From Falsiruegeria mediterranea M17 (GTDB taxonomy: Bacteria; Pseudomonadota; Alphaproteobacteria; Rhodobacterales; Rhodobacteraceae), in contig NZ_ONZG01000001.1 of NCBI RefSeq assembly GCF_900302455.1, positions 605,760-669,759 of the forward strand: 64,000 bases of DNA, in the 5' to 3' direction. Positions 41,766 through 50,720 of the stretch are shown here, piece by piece (the first letter of the stretch is position 1; every line of letters begins with the position of its first letter). Position numbers and translations under genes: made by a program. Under the pieces are notes generated by a model. It had not been told where the DNA came from and ran no database searches. It was given only the letters and a program-made list of their open reading frames with translations.

Positions 41766-42307
41766 TATCGTGGAAAAACCCGTCAAATTGACGCCGATCA
41801 GCGAAAAAGACTGACCCAACTTAATCACCAAAGGCGCAGAACGGGCCAGTTTTCGCCAACAACCCCAGATTGCATAGGCGTGATATTGCTCACTTTTGCC
41901 CTCTGGCCCAACTGGGTGCTTTTCGCGGTTGCTTTGACAGGGACTCAACGTCCAACTGCACCAGGAAACATGATAGAATTGGGGACACTGAACATAAGCG
42001 GATCAAGTTCCACGGCCGGATGCGTAGACCAATGGATAATCCGCACTACCTTTTAAGTGACTTTGCAATACAGAGTTTCGTCGGTGCATTGACCTCTTCG
42101 GCCACCCCCCAGTTTGCAGGTCGAAGATGTTGAATACGTATCCTTGCTCACGCAGGCGCACCGATGGACTGGTCAGGAACCCCAATTTTCCGGGCGACCT
42201 GACCACTGGCCAGGCTTTGCCGCTACACCCAGCCTGGCCTTCCCCGTCAAAGAGAACCCCCTCCTCTTTGGCGGGGACCACTTTAGCAGTTGAACCTGTC
42301 CAGAGCG
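41766..42307. other. Gene-free region with possible IS remnant
   Basis: No intact gene is supported in 542 bases. On the minus strand 42212-42163 reads ASGQVARKIGVPDQSI before a stop, resembling the HTH part of an IS3-type OrfA. The frame is broken immediately upstream. The rest shows no feature I can name. Confidence 0.4.
42163..42212 (-). pseudogene. Possible IS3-family OrfA fragment
   Basis: Sixteen codons similar to the Q-V-A-R-x-x-G-V-x-x-x-S helix-turn-helix of IS3-type OrfA, ended by a stop, with a different frame needed upstream. Too short to be certain. Confidence 0.3.
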
Positions 42308-42874
42308 TTAAGCGTTCTTCACGATCAGAAAGACGCGTGCGGGCTGATCTCCGGCTTGGATGGAATGGGCGATATCCGCAGCGTAACGGGCCGTGTCCCC
42401 GGCGTTCAGCGTGTTGCTTGCGCTGCCGGACGTGACCTGCACAGACCCCTCCAGCACTGTAAGTTGCTCGTTGGCGCCACGTGTGTGCGGCTGGCTGTTC
42501 AGCGCGCCACCCGCCTCGAACCGGATGTCATACACCTCGTGCCCGCCGGCCTCTTCGGGGGGCGACAGAATTTGAATGCGGCAGCCGTGGCCCATGTTGT
42601 CGATGCTCGGCACATCCGTGGCGCGCAGCACTTCGATCTTGTCGGCAGCTTCACCATCCTCGAGCAGACCTGCGAAATCCACCTGCAATGCCCGCGTCAG
42701 GTTCCACAGGGTCGCAATGGTCGGGCTGCTTTCGCCACGTTCGATCTGGCTCACCATAGAGCGGGACACGCCCGACAGGTTCGCAACTGCTTCCAGCGAC
42801 AGGCCCTGCGCACGGCGCGCCTCCTTCAGGCGCGCGGGCAAGCGTGTCAGGATATCGTCTGCATTCTCCGTCAT
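42308..42874 (-). CDS. XRE-family regulator with C-terminal cupin domain
   Basis: A 188-residue regulator. The HTH (about 15-70) has LSLEAVANLSGVSRSMVSQIERGESSPT, and the cupin sensor (about 105-188) includes PHTRGANEQLTVLEGSVQV and AGDTARYAAD. XRE-cupin proteins commonly sense small polar metabolites or aromatic acids. It is upstream of the gentisate operon but separated by 577 bases, so its control of that operon is only possible. A TTACGTAA-centred site lies in its own promoter. Confidence 0.87.
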   Translation of the reverse strand: MTENADDILTRLPARLKEARRAQGLSLEAVANLSGVSRSMVSQIERGESSPTIATLWNLTRALQVDFAGLLEDGEAADKIEVLRATDVPSIDNMGHGCRIQILSPPEEAGGHEVYDIRFEAGGALNSQPHTRGANEQLTVLEGSVQVTSGSASNTLNAGDTARYAADIAHSIQAGDQPARVFLIVKNA

Positions 42875-42936
42875 AACGGAGTCTCTGCCCGTCTTTTGTC
42901 GCTCTTGTCAACTCTGGGCACGGTCGATAGAAATAA

Positions 42937-42949
42937 GTTACGTAATAAC
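42937..42949. promoter_or_regulatory. Inverted repeat GTTA-N5-TAAC between XRE-cupin and DUF6525 genes
   Basis: Contains the palindrome TTACGTAA (42938-42945) in the 88-base divergent gap. A candidate autoregulatory operator. Confidence 0.35.
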
Positions 42950-42962
42950 ATTACATTCACTC

Positions 42963-43259
42963 ATGCGCAGAAACGTCACCTCTTCCCTCCGGCGCCGCAA
43001 GGCCGCTCCAATGACCCGCTTTGATTGCCTCCCACCCGAACTACGCGGTTGGCTTCAGCGCGCCATGCTCAGTTGGTCAGTAAAGTCAGCCGAGCGGATC
43101 TGGGCCAAGGCCATGCGCAAGCACCAAGGCAACGTGCAAGCCGCGTTGGTTGAGCTTGATCGTCTGGAGCGCGCCCACATGAAACGAGACATCGAACGCA
43201 TCTGGGGGTCGGATCACCCCGGTCTGGTGGATGCGCGCGGACTGCAAAAAGCAGCGTAA
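42963..43259 (+). CDS. DUF6525 family protein
   Basis: A 98-residue basic protein. NVTSSLRRRK near the N terminus, then DCLPPELRGWLQRAMLSWSVKSAERIWAKA and a C-terminal RDIERIWGSDHP match what I recall of DUF6525, a small family typical of Rhodobacteraceae. The ATG at 42963 is chosen because the family has the RNxxTSLRRRR opening; 43011 is an alternative. Function unknown. Confidence 0.72.
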   Translation: MRRNVTSSLRRRKAAPMTRFDCLPPELRGWLQRAMLSWSVKSAERIWAKAMRKHQGNVQAALVELDRLERAHMKRDIERIWGSDHPGLVDARGLQKAA

Positions 43260-43264
43260 ACCCG

Positions 43265-43308
43265 GTGCACGGGTAGTGCACGCTTGGTGCACGCATAGTG
43301 CATAGGGG
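43265..43308. repeat. Four phased 11-bp repeats, GTGCAC-type
   Basis: GTGCAC starts at 43265, 43276 and 43287, and GTGCAT at 43298, each exactly 11 bases apart. They lie five bases after the DUF6525 stop and about 85 bases before the thiolase start. A further TGCACGTGCA palindrome is at 43356-43365. One copy per helical turn suggests a protein-binding array on one DNA face. Confidence 0.7.
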
Positions 43309-43393
43309 TTTCTGGCCATTTTGATGACGGTACGTTCCCGCAGACAGGGTCGTGCTGCACGTGCATAATGCCGTCAAATCGAGAGGAGAGATT

Positions 43394-44569
43394 ATGACCG
43401 ACATCGTGATTCTGGACGGTGCCCGCACCGCCATCGGTACCTTTGGCGGGGCCTTGGCGTCGACCGCACCCATTGATCTGGCCACTGTCGCAACCGAAGC
43501 CGCGCTGGAGCGCTCGGGCGTCGAAGGTGGACAGATCGGGCATGTGGTTTTTGGGCATGTGATCAATACCGAACCCCGCGACATGTACCTCAGCCGCGTC
43601 GCCGCGATGCAGGCTGGCATTCCCAATGGTACGCCTGCGATGAACGTCAACCGTCTGTGCGGATCGGGCGCGCAAGCCATTGTTTCCGCGGTGCAATCCC
43701 TGATGTTAGGGGATGCAGACTTTGCCCTGGCAGGTGGTGCTGAAAGCATGTCGCGCAGCCCCTTCATCATGCAACAGGCCCGCTGGGGTGCGAAAATGGG
43801 CGACGTCAAATCGCTCGATATGATGCTGGGTGCGTTGAACTGCCCGTTTGGCACCGGTCACATGGGCGTCACGGCGGAAAACGTCGCCGACGAACACCAG
43901 ATCACCCGCGAACAGATGGACGAGTTCGCAATGGCCAGCCAGACCCGCGCCGCCGCGGCCATCGAAGCCGGGCACTTCAACAGCCAGATCACACCCGTTC
44001 AGGTCAAGGTCAAGCGCGACATGGTCGACTTCACGGTCGATGAACACCCCAAGGCCACAACGACCGAAGCTCTTGCTGGCTTGCGCCCTGTCTTCAAGAA
44101 AGACGGTCGCGTAACTGCCGGTAATGCAAGCGGAATTAATGACGGCGCGGCCGCGATGGTCTTTGCCACAGCCGACGCGACAGAGAAGGCGGGGCTGAAA
44201 CCCAAGGCCCGCGTGCTGGGCTATGCCCACGCCGGTGTCCGCCCCGAAGTCATGGGCATCGGCCCAGTTCCTGCCGTGCAGAACCTGATGGCCAAAACGG
44301 GCCTTTCAGTGGGCGATTTCGACGTCATCGAAAGCAACGAGGCCTTCGCCTCGCAAGCCTTGGCAGTGAACAAGGAACTGGGTTTGGACGCGGCCAAGGT
44401 GAACCCCAATGGCGGCGCGATTGCCCTGGGTCATCCGGTCGGTGCAACCGGCGCGATCATCACCCTCAAGGCGCTTTATGAGTTGGAGCGCACAGGTGGC
44501 TCCAAGGCGCTGGTCACCATGTGCATCGGTGGCGGCCAGGGCATCGCCATCGCTCTGGAACGTCTCTGA
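43394..44569 (+). CDS. Acetyl-CoA acyltransferase (thiolase)
   Basis: A 391-residue thiolase. The nucleophilic Cys is in NRLCGSGAQAI near residue 88, His in GGAIALGHPVGATGA near 348, and the second Cys in TMCIGGGQGIA near 378. Homology starts at MTDIVILDGARTAIG after GAGAGGAGAG. It could be biosynthetic (PhaA-like) or degradative (BktB/PcaF-like). A catabolic role finishing aromatic degradation fits the region, but it has its own promoter. Confidence 0.9.
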   Translation: MTDIVILDGARTAIGTFGGALASTAPIDLATVATEAALERSGVEGGQIGHVVFGHVINTEPRDMYLSRVAAMQAGIPNGTPAMNVNRLCGSGAQAIVSAVQSLMLGDADFALAGGAESMSRSPFIMQQARWGAKMGDVKSLDMMLGALNCPFGTGHMGVTAENVADEHQITREQMDEFAMASQTRAAAAIEAGHFNSQITPVQVKVKRDMVDFTVDEHPKATTTEALAGLRPVFKKDGRVTAGNASGINDGAAAMVFATADATEKAGLKPKARVLGYAHAGVRPEVMGIGPVPAVQNLMAKTGLSVGDFDVIESNEAFASQALAVNKELGLDAAKVNPNGGAIALGHPVGATGAIITLKALYELERTGGSKALVTMCIGGGQGIAIALERL

Positions 44570-44589
44570 TTCAATTGAACTTTTCTGGC

Positions 44590-44624
44590 AAGGGTCGCGG
44601 TCATTCGACTGCGGCCCTTTCCCT
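44590..44624. terminator. Bidirectional terminator between thiolase and RdhA-like gene
   Basis: A 9-bp stem (44590-44598 with 44611-44619, one G-U) between convergent genes, with TTTCCCTT on the plus side. The loop includes the stop codon of the minus-strand gene. Confidence 0.6.
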
Positions 44625-45587
44625 TCTTCGAGCCAACTTAGCGGCCAAGTTCAGACCCACGCCGGGCCGCGACCAAGGGCATTGCGCGATGCAGATCGCA
44701 CAGCCGTGGGTCTGGTTGAAGAACGGCAGGCATTTGTCGAAATCCACGTACCATTTGCGTGTACCACGCACCATCTGCTTGTCGGGTGACAGCGCCTCGG
44801 GCGGACAGGCATCCTCGCAAATCCGGCAGCTCTGACAAAACGCATCAATCCCATGCTCCCGCGCCGGGGTTGGCTCAAACGGCGCATCGGTCAACACCGC
44901 TGACAGCCGGAACGAGGCCCCAAGTTCCGGGTTGATGATCGACCCGTGTTTGCCCAATTCCCCAAACCCGCAGACCAAAGCAGGCGGGATCATCGCCAAG
45001 GCACCAGTCATTGGTCCAGTTACCGCCTCAGCCTCCCATCCCTGCTCTCTGATCCACCCGGCTACCGTCTTTGCTGCCAAAGCGGCGCGGGCGTATTGGG
45101 TCATGACCTCCAATCCAGCGCGCGGCTCAGGGGCTGCGGAAATCTCGGCATAATCATGTTGCACACCCAAAATGACGACCCGAGATTGAGGGATATCATG
45201 GCCCTCGAACACCCAGTTGGGCTGCATCTCGGCAACGCCCGTCATTTCGCAAATGCCGTCCTGGACAAAATGATCCAAGCCGCGCGTCCAATCCGCTGGA
45301 GACCGAGACACCGCAACCGGCGCCACATCGGGCAAGGCTGCATCCAAGATCTTTTGCCGCGCGGCGCGTTGCACGCTGAACGCAGGTTCCTCAGCAGATC
45401 TGGTATAAAAATAGAGCTGCAGGGGACCGTGCGGGATGTCCATGGGGTCAGGCGCCCAATAGACCATCGACGGATTGCGAGGCTCAACCTCGCCCAATCC
45501 ATTGATGTCATTGCCGCTGATGTCGGGCTGACGGGAGGTTTGATCCGGGTCTGGCTGAAAAGGGCGGTATGGGCTCGGCTTTGGCAT
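44601..45587 (-). CDS. Reductive-dehalogenase-like 4Fe-4S protein
   Basis: A 328-residue protein related to RdhA/BhbA and, more distantly, QueG. GFGELGKHGSIINPELGASFRLSAVLTD matches the RdhA core. Two clusters are bound by C251-x2-C-x2-C-x3-C261 and C286 with C296-x2-C-x3-C303 (CAICIAQCPW). There is no Tat signal or membrane anchor, and no fused ferredoxin or reductase module as in BhbA-type catabolic enzymes. It could be a cytoplasmic cobalamin-dependent reductase or an Fe-S protein of other function. Convergent with thiolase; upstream of nothing on its strand. Confidence 0.75.
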   Translation of the reverse strand: MPKPSPYRPFQPDPDQTSRQPDISGNDINGLGEVEPRNPSMVYWAPDPMDIPHGPLQLYFYTRSAEEPAFSVQRAARQKILDAALPDVAPVAVSRSPADWTRGLDHFVQDGICEMTGVAEMQPNWVFEGHDIPQSRVVILGVQHDYAEISAAPEPRAGLEVMTQYARAALAAKTVAGWIREQGWEAEAVTGPMTGALAMIPPALVCGFGELGKHGSIINPELGASFRLSAVLTDAPFEPTPAREHGIDAFCQSCRICEDACPPEALSPDKQMVRGTRKWYVDFDKCLPFFNQTHGCAICIAQCPWSRPGVGLNLAAKLARRRERAAVE

Positions 45588-45612
45588 GACCGAACCCTAG
45601 CACGATTTCAGC

Positions 45613-47142
45613 TCAGAACAGCATATCGGCCAAAATCACCAATAGACCACCCCCGAAGGCACTGCCCAGAATCAACCATAGACGGCTTTGAAAGGTCATG
45701 GGTTTTGGCTCATCCTCGACCGACTGCGCAATCAACGCTTTTTCCACCAGCGCCGGCAGACGAGGGCCAAAGCGGGCCATAACCATCGCCGTTTTGGACA
45801 GGTCGGACACCAGTGCGCGTGGGCCGATGGATTTCTTGATGTAATCCTCGACCACTGGCCGTGCGACATCCCAGATGTTGATGTGGGGGCTCAGCGAGCG
45901 AGCGACGCCTTCGACCACCACCATGGTGCGTTGCAGCAGGATCAGTTCGGTCCGGGTTTCCATGCCAAAGCGTTCTGTTACCTCGAACAGGTAGTTCAGC
46001 AGTCGGCCCATCGAAATCTGAGTGGCGTCCATGCCAAAGATCGGCTCTCCGACAGCGCGCAATGCGCGGGCAAATTCATCGACGTCCTGATTGGCGGGAA
46101 CATATCCCGCTTCGAAATGTACCTCGGCCACCCGTTTGTAGTCGCGACGGATAAAGCCGAACAGAATCTCGGCATAGACCCGGCGGGTGTATTCGTCGAT
46201 GTGGCCCATGATGCCAAAGTCATAGGCGATCAAGTCGCCATTCGGCGCGACCTTCAGGTTGCCCTGATGCATGTCGGCGTGGAAATAGCCATCGCGCAGC
46301 GCATGCATCAGGAACAGGCGTAACACACGCTCGCCCAAATCGACGCGGTCGTGACCAGCGGCATCAATCGCGTCGTTGTCGCCCAACGGCACCCCATCAG
46401 CCCATCCCAGCGTCATCACCCGGCGCGAAGATAGGGACCACCGCACGGGCGGGAGCTGAAACCCGGCATCATCTTTGGTGTTGTCAGTGAATTCAGACGC
46501 GGCCGAACTTTCCAGCCGCAAGTCCAGCTCACCTCGAACAACACCGTCGAAATGTTCGATCACCTCCATCGGGCGCAGACGGCGCGCGCCGGGGGCAAAG
46601 AGGTCCACGATGCGGGCAGCCAGATAGAACGCATCCACATCCTTGCGGAATGCTTTTTCGATGCCCGGGCGCAGGACCTTGACGGCCACCTCATCACCGT
46701 TGGTCGCCAGCGTCGCCTTGTGCACCTGCGCGATCGAGGCGGCCGCAATCGGCTCGCTGAACTCGCTGAACATCTCGGGCAGGGGCTGCCCCAGCTCGCG
46801 CTCGACTTCGGCCATGGCCTCGGATCGCGGAAAGGGGGGTAGTTTGTCTTGCAGCACCCGCAGTTGCTCGGCCAATTCATCGCCCACGACATCGGGTCGT
46901 GTGGACAGGACTTGACCAAATTTGATGTACGCCGGACCAAGCGCCGTCAGGGCGCGGGTTGCGGGCGGCATGTCAGGGTCGCCCTTGTACCCAAGCCATT
47001 GGAACGGTTTACCCAAAGCATGCGCCACAAAGCGCAAGAGAGGCGGGGCCTCAAACGCATCCAGCACCACGTTCATGGCGCCCGTCCGCTCGAGAGTTGC
47101 GCCCGTCCGGATCAGGCGAATGATGTTGTGAGGTCCGCGCAT
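45613..47142 (-). CDS. ubiB: UbiB-family ATPase/kinase for ubiquinone biosynthesis
   Basis: A 509-residue protein-kinase-like protein. The KxGQ motif appears as YIKFGQVLSTRPD, the Ala-rich loop as AAASIAQVHKA, the nucleotide Lys in VKVLRPG, the catalytic loop in DMHQGNLKV and DFG in AYDFGIMGH. A C-terminal hydrophobic anchor spans about 485-509. It supports coenzyme Q synthesis at the membrane. It begins three bases after ubiE, forming the ubiE-ubiB operon. Confidence 0.95.
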   Translation of the reverse strand: MRGPHNIIRLIRTGATLERTGAMNVVLDAFEAPPLLRFVAHALGKPFQWLGYKGDPDMPPATRALTALGPAYIKFGQVLSTRPDVVGDELAEQLRVLQDKLPPFPRSEAMAEVERELGQPLPEMFSEFSEPIAAASIAQVHKATLATNGDEVAVKVLRPGIEKAFRKDVDAFYLAARIVDLFAPGARRLRPMEVIEHFDGVVRGELDLRLESSAASEFTDNTKDDAGFQLPPVRWSLSSRRVMTLGWADGVPLGDNDAIDAAGHDRVDLGERVLRLFLMHALRDGYFHADMHQGNLKVAPNGDLIAYDFGIMGHIDEYTRRVYAEILFGFIRRDYKRVAEVHFEAGYVPANQDVDEFARALRAVGEPIFGMDATQISMGRLLNYLFEVTERFGMETRTELILLQRTMVVVEGVARSLSPHINIWDVARPVVEDYIKKSIGPRALVSDLSKTAMVMARFGPRLPALVEKALIAQSVEDEPKPMTFQSRLWLILGSAFGGGLLVILADMLF

Positions 47143-47145
47143 CCG

Positions 47146-47898
47146 TTAGAGCTTCCAACCCGAATGCAGCGCCGCGATGCCCATCGACAGGTTGCGGTAC
47201 TTGGCGTTGCCAAAGCCCGCACTGCGCACCATGCCCAGAAAAGTCTCTTGGTCGGGGAACTTGCGGATCGATTCCACCAGATACTGGTAGCTGTCGTAAT
47301 CCCCGGCAATCGCCTGCCCCATGCGCGGGATGACGTTGAAGCTGTAAAGATCATAGAGCTTCTGCAGCCCGTCATTGGGCAGCTGGCTGAATTCCAGCAC
47401 CATAAGACGGCCGCCGGGGCGCAGCACGCGGTAAGCCTCGTTCAGTGCCTCTTGCGGGCGGGTCACGTTCCGGATGCCGAACGAGATGGTGTAGACGTCA
47501 AAGGTGTTGTCCTCGAACGGCAGGGACATGGCATCGCCCACGACCCAATCCAGACTGTCGGCCAGATGCGCCGCCTCGGCACGCTTGCGCCCCTCAACCA
47601 GCATCGGCTCGGTCAGATCCAAAACAGTGGCGTGGCCGTGGCCCGCGCGATCCAGAAAGCGGAACGAGATGTCGCCGGTGCCACCTGCCACATCCAACAG
47701 CTTTTGTCCGGGGCGCGGCGCCAGCCAATCCATCATGGCATCTTTCCACACCCGGTGAATGCCCATGCTCATGACATCGTTCATGATGTCATATTTGCTG
47801 GCCACCGAGTTGAACACGCCCTGGACGCGCCCGGCCTTTTCACCTTCGGGAACTTCGGAGAAACCAAAGTGAGTGGTCTTTTGACTGTTCTCGGACAT
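47146..47898 (-). CDS. ubiE: Demethylmenaquinone/2-methoxy-6-polyprenylbenzoquinol methyltransferase
   Basis: A 250-residue SAM methyltransferase. Family signatures [17 protein letters not shown] and [15 protein letters not shown] are present, with the SAM motif [13 protein letters not shown] near residues 67-79. It carries out the C-methylation step of ubiquinone synthesis. It diverges from mutM across 86 bases. Confidence 0.96.
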   Translation of the reverse strand: MSENSQKTTHFGFSEVPEGEKAGRVQGVFNSVASKYDIMNDVMSMGIHRVWKDAMMDWLAPRPGQKLLDVAGGTGDISFRFLDRAGHGHATVLDLTEPMLVEGRKRAEAAHLADSLDWVVGDAMSLPFEDNTFDVYTISFGIRNVTRPQEALNEAYRVLRPGGRLMVLEFSQLPNDGLQKLYDLYSFNVIPRMGQAIAGDYDSYQYLVESIRKFPDQETFLGMVRSAGFGNAKYRNLSMGIAALHSGWKL

Positions 47899-47984
47899 GG
47901 GCCTTGCCGTTTTCTGATTTCGACCCTGTTATAGGGCGTTGGAACACGGGCACAATGCGGCCCTTTGGAATTAGGAGCCCCATA

Positions 47985-48836
47985 ATGCCTGAACTGCCCG
48001 AGGTCGAGACCGTCCGACGTGGCCTGACCCCCGCGATGGAGGGCGAGGTGATTGAGCGGGCTGACGTCAATCGCCCGGACCTGCGTTGGCCCTTTCCCGA
48101 GCGGATGGCCGAGCGGCTGACCGGCGCGCGGGTGCAGCGATTGGGGCGGCGGTCGAAGTATATTCTGGCCGATCTGGACACGGGCGAGACGTTGTTGATT
48201 CATCTGGGCATGTCGGGGCGCATGACAGTGTCAGGTGACCCGCTGGGGCAGTTCGTGCATGACCACCCCATGCCGGAAAAGCATGATCATGTGGTGTTCC
48301 ACATGGCCAATGGTGCGCGGGTCACGTTCAATGATCCCCGACGCTTTGGTGCAATGGACCTGCTGCCGACCGCGACAGCGGCTGAACACAAGCTGCTGTC
48401 GGTGCTGGGGCCAGAGCCACTGGGCAATGATTTCCACGAACAACATCTGGTTGACTCGTTCCGTGGCAAGAATACGCCGGTCAAATCTGCACTGCTGGAT
48501 CAGGGAATCGTCGCGGGTTTGGGCAATATCTATGTTTGCGAAGCATTGTTTCGCGCTGGAATTTCGCCACGTCGCAAAGCCGGAAAAATTTCCGCTGCCC
48601 GCGTTGCCACCCTTGTTCCAATCATCCGACAGGTGCTGGCAGACGCCATTGACGCGGGTGGGTCGTCGCTCAAGGATTTCCGCCAAGCCGATGGAGAACT
48701 TGGATATTTTCAACACAGCTTTGACGTCTATGGTCGAGAGGATGAGCCCTGCCGCAACCCGGGGTGCGGCGGGACGGTAACCAGAATCACCCAGTCGGGA
48801 CGCTCATCTTTCTACTGTCCGCAATGCCAAAGATAA
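47985..48836 (+). CDS. mutM: Formamidopyrimidine-DNA glycosylase
   Basis: A 283-residue Fpg protein. The catalytic N-terminal Pro and Glu are in [14 protein letters not shown], the conserved Lys in GRRSKYIL, the helix-two-turn-helix in [14 protein letters not shown], and the zinc finger in CRNPGCGG with YCPQC. It removes 8-oxoguanine and Fapy lesions. The ATG at 47985 after TTAGGAG is fixed by the N-terminal Pro requirement. Confidence 0.97.
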   Translation: MPELPEVETVRRGLTPAMEGEVIERADVNRPDLRWPFPERMAERLTGARVQRLGRRSKYILADLDTGETLLIHLGMSGRMTVSGDPLGQFVHDHPMPEKHDHVVFHMANGARVTFNDPRRFGAMDLLPTATAAEHKLLSVLGPEPLGNDFHEQHLVDSFRGKNTPVKSALLDQGIVAGLGNIYVCEALFRAGISPRRKAGKISAARVATLVPIIRQVLADAIDAGGSSLKDFRQADGELGYFQHSFDVYGREDEPCRNPGCGGTVTRITQSGRSSFYCPQCQR

Positions 48837-48901
48837 CTTGAACCATCTCCCCCTCGTGGTAAGGAATCGGTCCAGGACAGAACAACCGAAAGCACAACTC
48901 T

Positions 48902-49678
48902 ATGGCCTTTGAGACGATCATCGTCGACGTTGAAGACCACGTAGCTCTTATCAAACTGAACCGCCCCGACGCATTGAACGCACTCAACAGTCAGCTGCTG
49001 AGTGAATTGTGTACTGCGCTGGATGAAGCTGATGCCAATGACAAGGTGCGTTGCATTGTCCTGACCGGGTCGGAAAAGGCTTTTGCCGCCGGAGCGGACA
49101 TCAAAGAGATGTCCGAGAAGACCTATGTCGAGGTGTTTACCGAAAACCTCTTCGGTGAAGTTGGTGACCGTGTAGCTGCGATCCGCAAGCCCATAATTGC
49201 TGCGGTCAGCGGATATGCCTTAGGTGGCGGATGTGAGATGGCGATGATGTGCGATTTCATCATCGCCTCGGATACCGCGAAGTTTGGGCAGCCCGAAATC
49301 AATCTCGGTGTCATCGCCGGCATTGGCGGCACGCAGCGTCTGACCCGATTTGTCGGCAAGTCCAAGTCCATGGACATGAACCTGACCGGGCGTTTCATGA
49401 ACGCTGAAGAGGCAGAACGCTCGGGCCTGGTGAGCCGCGTGGTTCCGGCCAAGAAACTGATCGAGGAAGCAACAGCCGCAGCTCAGAAGATTGCAGAGAA
49501 ATCGCAATTGACGGCAATGGCCGCCAAGGAAGCTGTGAACCGCAGCTACGAGCTGACCTTGAACGAGGGTCTGCTGTTTGAACGCCGCGTGTTTCATTCG
49601 ATGTTCGCCACCGAGGACCAGAAAGAGGGCATGGCCGCTTTCCTGGAAAAACGCGAGGCCCAATTCCGCGACAAATGA
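48902..49678 (+). CDS. Enoyl-CoA hydratase
   Basis: A 258-residue crotonase. The oxyanion-hole segments are AAGADIKEM and [16 protein letters not shown], and the catalytic Glu lies in [18 protein letters not shown]. Length and motifs match short-chain enoyl-CoA hydratases (PaaF/FadB1-like) that hydrate trans-2-enoyl-CoA in beta-oxidation or phenylacetate-type routes. It stands alone between mutM and rpsT and ends in its own terminator. Confidence 0.92.
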   Translation: MAFETIIVDVEDHVALIKLNRPDALNALNSQLLSELCTALDEADANDKVRCIVLTGSEKAFAAGADIKEMSEKTYVEVFTENLFGEVGDRVAAIRKPIIAAVSGYALGGGCEMAMMCDFIIASDTAKFGQPEINLGVIAGIGGTQRLTRFVGKSKSMDMNLTGRFMNAEEAERSGLVSRVVPAKKLIEEATAAAQKIAEKSQLTAMAAKEAVNRSYELTLNEGLLFERRVFHSMFATEDQKEGMAAFLEKREAQFRDK

Positions 49679-49707
49679 CGTCGCGTAATGGAATCACTTC
49701 TGGTGAG

Positions 49708-49739
49708 CGGGCGGGTCATGGACCTGCCCGTTTCGTTTT
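49708..49739 (+). terminator. Terminator after enoyl-CoA hydratase
   Basis: Stem CGGGCGGGT (49708-49716) with ACCTGCCCG (49722-49730), nine pairs with one G-U, followed by TTTCGTTTT. The remainder of the gap to rpsT holds only its promoter and ribosome-binding site. Confidence 0.8.
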
Positions 49740-49914
49740 GGAGAGCCGGGCACAGAATCGGCTTGGCTTTATGGGCAAACTTGTCTAGATAGCGCCGCAA
49801 TACATGCGCGTGCGGCCCGCTCTGGCTAGAATCACACCGGTGACCTGATACCCGGCTTGGGCTTGGCATTGCGCTAACTTGAACAAACCGAACCGAGATA
49901 AAGGTCAGAAAACC

Positions 49915-50178
49915 ATGGCAAATTCGCCCCAGGCAAAAAAGCGCGCCCGTCAGAACGAAACCCGCTTTGCTGTCAACAAAGCCCGTCGTTCGCGCATCCG
50001 CACCTTCCTGCGTAAAGTCGAAGAAGCAATCGCATCCGGCGACAAAGAAGCTGCAACCGCTGCTTTGCGCGCTGCTCAGCCCGAGCTGATGCGCGGTGTG
50101 ACCAAAGGCGTGTTCCACAAAAACACCGCATCGCGGAAGATGTCGCGTCTGGCAGCCCGGGTCAAAGCTCTGGGTTAA
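49915..50178 (+). CDS. rpsT: 30S ribosomal protein S20
   Basis: An 87-residue basic helical protein with the S20 pattern [17 protein letters not shown], then [14 protein letters not shown] and [12 protein letters not shown]. It binds 16S rRNA in the small subunit. It is located upstream of dnaA as in many alphaproteobacteria. Confidence 0.97.
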   Translation: MANSPQAKKRARQNETRFAVNKARRSRIRTFLRKVEEAIASGDKEAATAALRAAQPELMRGVTKGVFHKNTASRKMSRLAARVKALG

Positions 50179-50210
50179 TTCGCGACTCGCACAAAAGCGT
50201 TTTGTGAAAA

Positions 50211-50238
50211 GGCGTTGCCATCGGCAGCGCCTTTTTTT
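50211..50238 (+). terminator. rpsT terminator
   Basis: Stem GGCGTTGCC (50211-50219) with GGCAGCGCC (50223-50231), followed by seven T residues. Confidence 0.92.
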
Positions 50239-50720
50239 GTGCCTGTTGCACGGATGCCCCGTTGCTGCGAGCGCGAGAGATTCTTTGTCGCCAAAGGCAG
50301 AGTCAACATCAGAGTTTCGTTGCCGCTCTGCACCCGGACTTGCTACCACTGTTCCAGCGATTCACTCGCTTGGGGGGACAGGCTGCAAGGCACCCGACCT
50401 GACTGGTATCAGGGAAGGCACTTGCGATTGCCGAGAGTCGGGGCAACCCGGCACGGTCGGTCTGCTATGGGTATACTCAAACGCCCTAGCCCTGTCGAAA
50501 ATGAGTGTTACGGGTGACGAGGATGTACAATCCGTCGGGACAAGACGGGTGTTTGTCTTTCGTTGTTCGTTTTCATGCGGTTTGGAAATCGCATGACGCC
50601 GGTGCTCACACATCGGTGAACGATATCCTTATGAGTGGTCGCTACCGGGACTGGTCCGGTGAATTGGATGGGTAATAACAGGCTGAATGGCCGCTGATGA
50701 TGGGACGCGTGAGGCGCTGG
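50239..50720. promoter_or_regulatory. dnaA upstream region
   Basis: A 482-base gap presumably holding the dnaA promoter. I see no TTATNCACA DnaA box, AT-rich unwinding stretch or convincing ORF, so I do not call an origin here. Confidence 0.5.

Noticed and set aside
41960..42060. Plus-strand frame HKRIKFHGRMRRPMDNPHY as a transposase remnant
   Set aside because: No recognisable transposase motif and no ribosome-binding site; left as unannotated.
42003..42281. 92-codon minus-strand ORF
   Set aside because: The possible IS-type residues are in a different frame; this frame has no features of its own.
43265..43308. CRISPR array
   Set aside because: Repeats of 6-7 bases with 11-base period and no spacers of CRISPR size; no cas genes.
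50239..50720. oriC
   Set aside because: No DnaA boxes or AT-rich unwinding region could be found by eye.
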